Shown here: positions 9,268 to 16,512 of the stretch, one piece after another
How the letters are laid out: every line of letters begins with the position of its first letter
How positions within the stretch are numbered: the first letter of the stretch is position 1
Assembly (NCBI RefSeq): GCF_001422375.1
Contig: NZ_LMMU01000014.1
Span: 5,464 to 69,463 of the forward strand
DNA length: 64,000 nt
Direction: 5' to 3'
DNA from: Methylobacterium sp. Leaf99
GTDB lineage: Bacteria; Pseudomonadota; Alphaproteobacteria; Rhizobiales; Beijerinckiaceae
The notes under the pieces: model-generated
Databases searched by the model: none
Seen by the model: the letters and a program-made list of their open reading frames with translations, nothing else
Told to the model about the DNA's origin: nothing
Position numbers and translations under genes: made by a program

Positions 9268-9287
9268 GGCCGTCACAGGCCGTCACG
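9268..9287. repeat. 10-bp duplication across the PepSY gene stop codon
   Basis: GGCCGTCAC followed by A or G occurs twice in tandem, with the PepSY stop codon (TCA on this strand, 9283-9285) inside one copy. A third copy lies inside the gene at 9322-9331. Confidence 0.6.
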
Positions 9288-10860
9288 GGCCGCGGATTCG
9301 GACGGGCGTCGGACCGGCGGAGGCCGTCACGGGCCGCGCGCCGCGCGCCAGCGCCTCGTAGCGCCCGACCTTGCGGGCGGCGACGGCGAACAGGGCGGCG
9401 AAGATCAGCATCGCCCCGTCGAACCATGCGAACAGCATGTCGCCCCCGGTTCCACGCACGGGGTGCCGCGGCAGGGTGAGGATATCGGCCGCGACGACGA
9501 GAACGCAGAGGATCGCCACCGCCGCCAGCCCCTCGCACCACGCGCGGCGCGGCGGACGGACGAGGGGCAGCAACGCGGTGAGGATCCAGGCGCCGAAGAA
9601 GGCGCGGATCTCCCACTCCGCGCGCCCGGCGAGGTCCACGGCCAGGAGCCGGTTGGCGAGGAAGTAGGCGGCCACCGCCGCCGGCAGGCCCGCGACGGTG
9701 CCGACGTTCAGGGCCTGGACCAGCCGCAGGCCGGGGAAGGCGCGGTCACCGGGCTTCGGCAGGCGCGCCACCGACCACAGCACGAGGCCCGTCGCCACCA
9801 TGGCGCAGCCCATCAGCCCGGACAGGAAGAACAGCAAGCGCAGGGCCGGACCGGCGAAATGCGCCTCGTGCAGGCCGACCAGGGTGGCGAAGGTCCGGGT
9901 CGCGGGCTTCAGGGCATCCGCGCTCCCTTCCAGGAACGCGCCCGAGGGGCCGTCGAAGGCGATCTGCGGATGCGCGTGCGCGAGCCCGTGCGGCGCCTCG
10001 AACAGGGCGATCACCGTGGCGTGCGCGTCCTTCGGATTGCGGATCGCGATCCGCTCCAGGGTCTCCGGGCGCGCGGCGACGGCCCGCAGCACCAGGGGAC
10101 CGAGGGGCGCCAGGGTGCCGGGCCGCCCGGCGGGCGGGCGCAGGCGCGGGACCTGGCCGCTCTCGGCGAACAGCGCCTGCGTGTCGCCGTTATAGGCGGC
10201 CGTGACGCCCCAGGGCATGTACATCAGGGCGAGGATGGCGAGGCCCGTATAGGTGATCATCAGGTGGAACGGCAGGGCCAGCACGCCCGTGACGTTGTGC
10301 GCGTCGAGCCATCCGCGCCGGGCCGCCTTGTCCCGCCGGAAGGTGAACACGTCCGCGAAGATGCGCCGGTGGGTGACGATCCCGGAGATCAGCGCCACCA
10401 GCATGATCATCGCGCAGAAGCCGACGATCCAGCGGCCCCAGAGCGGGGCCAGGTGCAGCTCGAAATGGAACTGGTAGAGAAAGTCGCCGCCCCTGGTGTC
10501 GCGCACCGGCGCGGGTGTGCCGGTCTCCGGGTCGAGGAGGACGTGCCCCGGCGGCACGCCGGGCGCGTTGCGCCAGAACAGCTCCACCACCGGCTTGTCG
10601 GGGCGCGGCGGCGTGATGAACCACCCCCGCGCCGCGCCCGCGTGGGTTTGCAGGTAGGCGACGCCGCGCTCCACCGACGCGGCCACCGCCGCCGGCGGGA
10701 GGGCCGTCCGGGTGCCGAGTTCGGGCTGCATCCAGCGGGTGATCTCGGGCCGGTAGTAGCTCGCCGTGCCGGTGACGAAGACCGCGAACAGCACCCAGCC
10801 GACCACGAGGCCGGACCAGGTGTGCAGCCACGCCATGGACTGGCGGAGGGTTGCCCTCAT
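9283..10860 (-). CDS. PepSY-associated transmembrane protein (siderophore-iron reductase type)
   Basis: A 525-residue inner-membrane protein of the PepSY/PiuB-like family. Family members sit next to TonB-dependent siderophore receptors and are thought to reduce ferric siderophores in the periplasm. The first helix (HTWSGLVVGWVLFAVFVTGT) carries the usual early His. Other helices lie around 190-215, 240-265 and 340-490. A central soluble PepSY region (about 270-330) includes DGPSGAFLEGS. Histidines near helix ends could bind haem. It begins 19 bp after the receptor stop on the same strand, so it closes the fecI-fecR-receptor operon. Iron is inferred from family and neighbours. Confidence 0.82.
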   Translation of the reverse strand: MRATLRQSMAWLHTWSGLVVGWVLFAVFVTGTASYYRPEITRWMQPELGTRTALPPAAVAASVERGVAYLQTHAGAARGWFITPPRPDKPVVELFWRNAPGVPPGHVLLDPETGTPAPVRDTRGGDFLYQFHFELHLAPLWGRWIVGFCAMIMLVALISGIVTHRRIFADVFTFRRDKAARRGWLDAHNVTGVLALPFHLMITYTGLAILALMYMPWGVTAAYNGDTQALFAESGQVPRLRPPAGRPGTLAPLGPLVLRAVAARPETLERIAIRNPKDAHATVIALFEAPHGLAHAHPQIAFDGPSGAFLEGSADALKPATRTFATLVGLHEAHFAGPALRLLFFLSGLMGCAMVATGLVLWSVARLPKPGDRAFPGLRLVQALNVGTVAGLPAAVAAYFLANRLLAVDLAGRAEWEIRAFFGAWILTALLPLVRPPRRAWCEGLAAVAILCVLVVAADILTLPRHPVRGTGGDMLFAWFDGAMLIFAALFAVAARKVGRYEALARGARPVTASAGPTPVRIRGP

Positions 10861-10879
10861 GGCCCGCGCTCCGGGCCGA

Positions 10880-13498
10880 TCAGAAATCGACGGTGGCGGA
10901 CAGGATGAAGGTCCGGGGCGCCCCGACCGCCAGGAAGCCGCGCGCGGCGGAGGCCCAATACGAATCGTCGAACAGGTTCTGCACCGTGGCCCGCATCACC
11001 ACGGGCTTGCCGTTCACGCCCTCGAAGGCGTAGCGCAGGCCGGCATCGAACCGCGTCCAGTCGGGGACCGACTGGGTGTTGGCCTGATCGTAGAACATGC
11101 GGCTGGTGTAGATCGCCCGCCCGGTCAGGGTCAGGCCCGGCGCCAGCCACGGCGGCAGGTCGACCTCGCCGTAGAGGTTGAACGCCGCATCGGGCACGCC
11201 GGGCGCGGCCTTGCCGTCGAACTGGCGGCCCACGGTGTTGACGAGCTTCGCGTCGATGAGGGTGAGGCCGCCGAGCAGCCGCACGCCCGGGACGAGCTCG
11301 CCGAACACGTTGAACTCGATGCCGCGGTTGCGCTGCAGGCCGCTGACGGAGAACAGCCGGGTGGCCGGGTCGGTGAACGCGCTCGGCTGCTCGATCTCGA
11401 ACAGGGAGGTCGTGACCGAGACGGTGCCGAGGTCGACCTTCGCGCCGACCTCCTTCTGCCGGCTGACCACGGGGGCGAAGACCGCGTTCGCGTTGACCGC
11501 GACCGCCGGTGCGGATGGCCCCGCGTCGAGGGATTCGATGTAGTTTCCGTAGAACGAGAGGTTCTCGAACGGCCGGACCACCAGGGCGATGGCGGGGCTG
11601 AACCGGCCCTCGCGATAGCCCGTCGCCGGCGTCCCCTGGGTCGGTCCCGGCCGGGTGACGTAGCTGCGCAGGTCGATCTCCTGGAAGCGCCCGCCGAGGG
11701 TCAGCAGGAAGCGGTCGTCGCCGAGGGACAGGGTGTCGGCGACGGCGACGCTGCGGGCGTAGAGTTCGGTGAAGAGGGGCTGCCGATCGGAGCGGGGGAA
11801 CGCGACCGTGGGCACGGAGCCGAACGGCAGATCGACGGGGTTGTCGATGTTGATCGGGTAGGTCGGCAGGGCGAACGGGACGAAGCCCCGCGAAAAGTTC
11901 TTGTTGACCGCCTCGACGGCCGCGACGGTGAATTGATGCCCGATGAAGCCGGTCTGGAAGGCCGTGCGCAGCCCCACCTCGCCGGTGAAGCCCTGCAGCT
12001 CCAGGGGCTGGATCGCGAGGGAATTCGTCGCCAGCCCCGTGGGGCTCGTGACGCGGTAGTTCGAGGTCAGGAAGTCCTCGTTGTAGCGGCTGAGGCCGCC
12101 GGCCGCGTAGATCGTCGTCTCGGGCAGCACGTCGAACTCGACCCGGCCGGCGGCCATGTTGTAGCGGCTGTCGTTGTACTCGAACGCGTTCGCGGTGTTG
12201 CGGCGGGCGTTGGGCGCCCGCGGCACGGGGATATTCGGCGCCACCGCGTTGAACAGCGAGGTCGGCGCGGTGACGTTCTGCGTCGAATGGTTGAAGTCGA
12301 ACGACGCGCGGAAGCGGTCGTTGCGGTAGTCGATCCCGAGGGCCGCGACGCCGACCTCGATGGCGTTCTTGTCGAGCGGCGTGTCGCCGTTGCGATAGGC
12401 GCCGTTGAAGCGCACGCCCCATTCCTTGAAGGTGCCGAAGCGGCGCCCGAGGTCGAGATGGGTCCCGAACTGAGAGTCGCTGAAGTAGCTCGTGGTCACC
12501 CGCGTGAGCGGCGCGTCATAGGCGCGCTTCGGCACGAGGTTGATGGTGCCGCCGACCCGTCCGGTGCCGCCACTGAGGAGGGCGGTGGGCCCGAGCAGGA
12601 CTTCGACCCGCTCCAGACCCTCGGTGAAGCTGCGGCGCGGATTGGCGATGTAGAACAGGCCGTCGAAGGCGGTGTCGAGGTTGGTGACCGAGAAGCCGCG
12701 GATGAAGTACGAATCGCGCTCGCTGTAGGGCGGGGCGTCGCTGCGCACGGACGGGTTGTTCAGCACCACGTCGCCGACGGAGCGCGCCTCCTGGTCGTTG
12801 ATGAGTTTTTCCGTATAGCCGGTGACGTTGAACGGGGTCTTCAGGACCGAGCGGTTGCCCAGCAGGCCGACCCGGGTTCCCGTGCCGACCTGGCCGCCCG
12901 CGTAGGGCACCGGCGGCTGGCCCACGGTTCCGGAGCGCGGCGGCAGACCCGTGGGCGCCCCGCGGCCCTGGGGCTGCCCGGCGACGTGCAGTTCCTCGAG
13001 GGCCACGGACCCCGCCGCCCCCCCGAGCTGGACGTAGCGCGGGTTCACCAGGGTGATGGTGGAGGGGCCCACGGCGCGGAACGTCAGGTCGGTGCCCTCC
13101 AGAATCCTGCCGAGGCCGTCGAGGGGTTCGAACGCGCCCTCGGCGCCGTTCGTCGTCAGGCGGGCGGTGAGCTCCGTCGCGTAGACCAGCTTCACCCGCG
13201 CCTGTTCGGTGAAGGCGACAAGGGCGGATTCGAGGGGGCCCTTCGGGATCGTCAGGACGACGCTGCCCGCCGCCCGCGGCGGGGCCGAAGGCTCCGGCGC
13301 CAGGGCGAGGATAGTCGCCGCCCGGCCCTTGCCCGGCGGCGTGCGGCGGGTTTCCTCGCCCTGGACGGCCGCCGGAACCAGCAGGAGCATCGACGCGCCG
13401 GCCATCGACAACCCGGACATCGACGCGCGGGCGAGGGTCGTTCCCGCCCGTCGCCCACATCCAAACCCACGCCCTCGCACCGCCATTGCACGCCCCAT
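10880..13498 (-). CDS. TonB-dependent siderophore receptor with STN signalling domain
   Basis: An 872-residue outer-membrane receptor. An N-terminal signal peptide is followed by a secretin/TonB short N-terminal (STN) domain (about residues 70-150, FTEQARVKLVYATELTARL), as in FecA/FpvA-type transducers. A plug with the RSVGDVVLNNPSVR element (about 230-330) comes next, then a beta-barrel ending in the terminal aromatic FILSATVDF. The STN domain should contact FecR in the periplasm and relay ligand binding. The start was placed at ATG 13498; a second ATG four codons later is possible. Much longer upstream reading belongs to the fecR antisense. The siderophore is unknown. Confidence 0.88.
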   Translation of the reverse strand: MGRAMAVRGRGFGCGRRAGTTLARASMSGLSMAGASMLLLVPAAVQGEETRRTPPGKGRAATILALAPEPSAPPRAAGSVVLTIPKGPLESALVAFTEQARVKLVYATELTARLTTNGAEGAFEPLDGLGRILEGTDLTFRAVGPSTITLVNPRYVQLGGAAGSVALEELHVAGQPQGRGAPTGLPPRSGTVGQPPVPYAGGQVGTGTRVGLLGNRSVLKTPFNVTGYTEKLINDQEARSVGDVVLNNPSVRSDAPPYSERDSYFIRGFSVTNLDTAFDGLFYIANPRRSFTEGLERVEVLLGPTALLSGGTGRVGGTINLVPKRAYDAPLTRVTTSYFSDSQFGTHLDLGRRFGTFKEWGVRFNGAYRNGDTPLDKNAIEVGVAALGIDYRNDRFRASFDFNHSTQNVTAPTSLFNAVAPNIPVPRAPNARRNTANAFEYNDSRYNMAAGRVEFDVLPETTIYAAGGLSRYNEDFLTSNYRVTSPTGLATNSLAIQPLELQGFTGEVGLRTAFQTGFIGHQFTVAAVEAVNKNFSRGFVPFALPTYPINIDNPVDLPFGSVPTVAFPRSDRQPLFTELYARSVAVADTLSLGDDRFLLTLGGRFQEIDLRSYVTRPGPTQGTPATGYREGRFSPAIALVVRPFENLSFYGNYIESLDAGPSAPAVAVNANAVFAPVVSRQKEVGAKVDLGTVSVTTSLFEIEQPSAFTDPATRLFSVSGLQRNRGIEFNVFGELVPGVRLLGGLTLIDAKLVNTVGRQFDGKAAPGVPDAAFNLYGEVDLPPWLAPGLTLTGRAIYTSRMFYDQANTQSVPDWTRFDAGLRYAFEGVNGKPVVMRATVQNLFDDSYWASAARGFLAVGAPRTFILSATVDF

Positions 13499-13596
13499 CC
13501 TCTGCCCGGAGGGGCGGCCCGCTTGGCGTTCGCTCGTCCCCTGCCGAGAGAGATCAACGGAGCGCCGATCTCCTGACGTCCGAGGGCGAATTTTTT

Positions 13597-14616
13597 TCAG
13601 AGCGGGGATCCGACCAGGACGAGGAGCGGGGTCAGGCGGGTGAGGCGCACCCCCATGGTCGCCCCGATCGCCGCCAGGGCGTCGTCGGTGTTCTGTGGGT
13701 CGAACGCCCCGGTGACGCGCCGTTCGCCGGCCCTGGCGTCGAGCAGGACGATGCGCCCGTGGCGATAGCGCTCGAGCTCCGCCAGGACGACGGAGAGCCG
13801 TTCGCCGGAGAAGATCAGGCGGCCGTCCCGCCAGGCCAGGGTCCGATCCACGTCCGCCCCGACGACGGCAAGGGACGCATCGTCCTCGCGGCGGACCACT
13901 TCGCCCGCCGAGATCAGCCGATGCCGGCCGGAGGCCGCGACGTCGACGCGCCCTTCGGCGACCCCCACGGGCCTGTCCGTGCCGTCGGCGCGGACGAAGA
14001 AGCGGGTGCCGACGGCGCGGACACTCAACCCGTCGCCGCGGACGACGAAGGGGCGCCGTGGGTCGGAGACGACGTCGAAGAAGGCCTCGCCGCGCAGGAG
14101 TTCGACCCCGCGTTCGGTCGCGCTGAAGCGCAGGGCGACGGCCGTGTCGGTGTTGAGGGCGATGCGGCTGCCATCGGCGAGGGTCGCATGCGCGATCTCG
14201 CCGACGCCGCTCCACAGATCGGACCGCAGGCGATCGAGGAGGCCGAGCCCATGGGCGAAGGCGGCGCTCAGGACGGCCACGACGGCGAGGCCGGCCAGTT
14301 TCTTCGGGACTCCGCGCCGCCGCCGGGGATCGGGGACGTGCCCCAGCCTGTGCCACAACGCCTCCATCTCGGCGTACGCGGCCCCATGGGCCGGATCGGC
14401 CGCGCGCCAGAGGTCGAAGGCGTCATGGTCCGTCTGCGTCGCATCGGGCGAGGAGAGCCGCGCGACCCAGCCGGCGGCGGCCGCGTGGATCGGGTCTTCC
14501 CCGGCCGGGTTTTCCCCGGACGGATCTTGGGAGGCCGGATCTTGGGAGGCCGGATCTCCGGAGCCCCGATCCCGGCCGCCTGCCGCCCGTGCAGCGGTCT
14601 TGTCGCCGTTCGCCAC
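13597..14616 (-). CDS. fecR: FecR-family anti-sigma/sigma regulator
   Basis: A 339-residue single-pass inner-membrane regulator. The cytoplasmic N-terminal part contains the DUF4880-like helical region (about 45-95: AAGWVARLSSPDATQTDHDAFDLW split over that span). One transmembrane helix follows (about 106-126). The periplasmic FecR domain is at about 135-240 (IAHATLADGSRIALNTDT) and a C-terminal STN-like end at 260-339 contacts the receptor. It starts with GTG and has GGGGAG seven bases upstream. The first 40 residues contain five pentapeptide repeats ending in D/N-P, encoded by 15-bp repeats. It controls the FecI sigma factor upstream. Confidence 0.88.
   Translation of the reverse strand: MANGDKTAARAAGGRDRGSGDPASQDPASQDPSGENPAGEDPIHAAAAGWVARLSSPDATQTDHDAFDLWRAADPAHGAAYAEMEALWHRLGHVPDPRRRRGVPKKLAGLAVVAVLSAAFAHGLGLLDRLRSDLWSGVGEIAHATLADGSRIALNTDTAVALRFSATERGVELLRGEAFFDVVSDPRRPFVVRGDGLSVRAVGTRFFVRADGTDRPVGVAEGRVDVAASGRHRLISAGEVVRREDDASLAVVGADVDRTLAWRDGRLIFSGERLSVVLAELERYRHGRIVLLDARAGERRVTGAFDPQNTDDALAAIGATMGVRLTRLTPLLVLVGSPL
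14491..14565 (-). repeat. five 15-bp repeats encoding DP-ending pentapeptides in FecR
   Basis: Five consecutive in-frame 15-bp units encode GSGDP, ASQDP, ASQDP, SGENP and AGEDP. Two units are identical at the DNA level (14521-14535 and 14536-14550). The repeat lies before the conserved FecR domain, so copy-number change would leave the frame intact. Confidence 0.8.
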
Positions 14617-14732
14617 GGTTCTGCTCCCCGCCGGGTCAGACCGGGGCCGGGTCGCCCCCCGGGCCCGGACCGCCCGGGCCCGTCTTCCTACACGCTCGGA
14701 TCAATGACACGCCGAGGGCCTGACGTCCCGCG

Positions 14733-14819
14733 TCAGGCCAAATCGCCACCCTCGCGGCGACTCAGAAAAGATCGTCGCCTTGGCGGCGACTTAGAAAGAA
14801 TCGCCGCCTTGGCGGCGGC
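14733..14819. repeat. three 29-bp tandem repeats spanning the end of fecI
   Basis: Units at 14791-14819, 14762-14790 and 14733-14761 have identical length. The first includes the last codons and TAA of fecI. The second ends in TGA and differs at few positions; the third is more diverged. Each unit folds into a GC-rich hairpin (GCCGCC...GGCGGC) followed on the minus strand by a T-rich tract. The array could therefore act as a repeated terminator or attenuator between fecI and fecR. Confidence 0.8.
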
Positions 14820-15300
14820 ACTGCAGCAGCGCCCGGATGAGGTGCTTCTCGACCATGTTCCTGCTGATGCCCAGGCGTGCGGCGATCTCGCCGTTGGGCA
14901 GGTTCTCGAAGCGGGCGAGCAGGAACACCTCGCGACACCGGGGCGGCAGGGCGTCGATGGCGATGGCGAGCCGCCTGAGTTCCTGCCGGGCGATGACCTG
15001 GCGTTCCGGCAGGGCATAGCCATCGGCGATTTCGGCGAGATCCGCGTCGGTCGTGGCCCGGAACAGCGTCCCTTCGAGCCGCCGCCGGTTCCGCATCCGC
15101 AGGGCGACGTTGCGGGCCACCTGGAACAGGAAGGCGGAGGGCTGCTCCACCCGCGTGCGCGAGAGCGCCGCGAGCATCCGCAGGTAGGTCTCCTGGTGCG
15201 CGTCGGCGGCATCGGTGGAATTGTCCAGGAGACGCAGCAGGAAGCGCCGCAGCCTTACGCCCTCGCTCCGATGCAGCGCCTCGATCGATACCGGCTGCAT
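14791..15300 (-). CDS. fecI: FecI-like ECF sigma factor
   Basis: A 169-residue extracytoplasmic-function sigma factor. Region 2 runs from about residue 15 to 80 (DAHQETYLRML, PSAFLFQVARNVAL) and region 4 from about 110 to 160 (LPPRCREVFLLARFENLPNG then helix-turn-helix AARLGISRNMVEKH). The MVEKH signature of the recognition helix is typical of the FecI group. ATG 15300 is preferred because GGAG lies eight bases upstream. An ATG 32 codons earlier is in frame but falls close to a predicted iron box. It should direct transcription of the fecR-receptor genes when the receptor binds its ligand. Confidence 0.88.
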   Translation of the reverse strand: MQPVSIEALHRSEGVRLRRFLLRLLDNSTDAADAHQETYLRMLAALSRTRVEQPSAFLFQVARNVALRMRNRRRLEGTLFRATTDADLAEIADGYALPERQVIARQELRRLAIAIDALPPRCREVFLLARFENLPNGEIAARLGISRNMVEKHLIRALLQCRRQGGDSF

Positions 15301-15399
15301 GCCATCCGCTCCAACGACCCCCGGATCATCGCACCATTGCTCAATCACGTCGGGTCCGAGCAGACAGGCCGTCGCGAAATTATGCAAGCATCTCAACAG

Positions 15400-15416
15400 T
15401 TTATACGATTTCTAAA
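15400..15416. promoter_or_regulatory. candidate Irr (ICE-type) iron-response box upstream of fecI
   Basis: On the fecI strand the site reads TTTAGAAATCGTATAAA. It matches 12 of 14 defined positions of the rhizobial Irr iron-control-element consensus TTTAGAA-N3-TTCTAAA and sits 100 nt upstream of the chosen fecI start. This would couple the sigma factor to iron/haem status. The match is by eye only. Confidence 0.5.
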
Positions 15417-15696
15417 CAGGCCGCGCAGCGGTGTCGCAAGCCTTTGTGTTTCTACCGGAAAGCGTTGGTTTCCGGATGGGAAGGCCGAGGCGGCTCGGTT
15501 CGCATCGGGCCGCAAAGACTCCGCTGCGTTGCACCATGGACACACTCCCGTAACCTTGCGCATGTTCGGCGCGTACCGTCCGCGCGTATCGGACCGTGTC
15601 ACGGCGCGGGGCGACATCTTCCGCACCCGGGTCGGAATGGGACCGATCGATGGACGGAGTCTTGCTTGAAGACCGGACCATCCTGGAGGCCGGGCT

Positions 15697-16512
15697 ATGG
15701 ATCTCAACGGCGTCACCTCCGTCATCACCCCGGGGACAGCCGACGCCTTGCCCGCCTGGCGGACCGGCGATGCGTGGCTGGCCGGCGGCACCTGGCTGTT
15801 CTCGGAGCCGCAGCCGCACCTGCGCCGGCTGATCGACATCGCCGCCCTGGGCTGGCCGCCGCACGCGGTCTCGGCGAACGGCCTGACGCTGGCCGCCACC
15901 TGCACCCTCGCGGACCTCGACCGCCTCGACCTGCCGGGGGCGTGGATCGCCGCGCCCCTCGTCGGCCGGTGCTGCCGGGCGCTGCTGGGCTCGTTCAAGA
16001 TCTGGAACCGGGCGACGGTCGGCGGCAACCTCTGCATGGCCCTGCCGGCCGGGCCGATGATCGCCCTGACGGCCGCCCTCGACGGGAGGTGTACGATCCG
16101 CGCGCCGGACGGGTCCGAGCGGCACCTCACCGTCCTCGACTTCGTGCTGGGGCCGCAGCGGACGGCCCTGCGGCCGGGCGAGATCCTGCGCAGCATCGCC
16201 CTGCCGGCGGCGGCGGTCACCCGGCGGACCGCGTTCCGCCGCATCTCCCTCAGCCCGAACGGCCGCTCGGGCGCCCTGCTGATCGGGACCCTCGACCGAT
16301 CCGGCGCCCTCGCGCTGACGGTCACGGCCTCGACCCCGCGCCCGGTGCGGATCGCCTTCGACGGGCCGCCCACCCCGGAGGCCCTGCGGGCGGGGATCGC
16401 CGCGGCGATCCCCGAGGCCGACTGGTACGACGACGTCCACGGCGCCCCGGACTGGCGCCGCCACGTCACGGGCCTCCTCGCGGAGGAGATCCGGCGGGAG
16501 CTCGCCCCATGA
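15697..16512 (+). CDS. molybdopterin dehydrogenase FAD-binding subunit (CoxM/YgfM-like)
   Basis: A 271-residue FAD subunit of a xanthine-dehydrogenase-family enzyme. It carries the FAD-binding motifs AGGTWLF (about 29-35) and TVGGNLCMALPAGP (about 108-121). The usual C-terminal CO-dehydrogenase flavoprotein domain follows from about residue 170. It passes electrons from the iron-sulphur clusters to NAD or another acceptor. The ribosome-binding sequence GGAGG is nine bases before the ATG. Its stop overlaps the start of the next gene (ATGA), which indicates translational coupling and a two-subunit complex. Confidence 0.87.
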   Translation: MDLNGVTSVITPGTADALPAWRTGDAWLAGGTWLFSEPQPHLRRLIDIAALGWPPHAVSANGLTLAATCTLADLDRLDLPGAWIAAPLVGRCCRALLGSFKIWNRATVGGNLCMALPAGPMIALTAALDGRCTIRAPDGSERHLTVLDFVLGPQRTALRPGEILRSIALPAAAVTRRTAFRRISLSPNGRSGALLIGTLDRSGALALTVTASTPRPVRIAFDGPPTPEALRAGIAAAIPEADWYDDVHGAPDWRRHVTGLLAEEIRRELAP

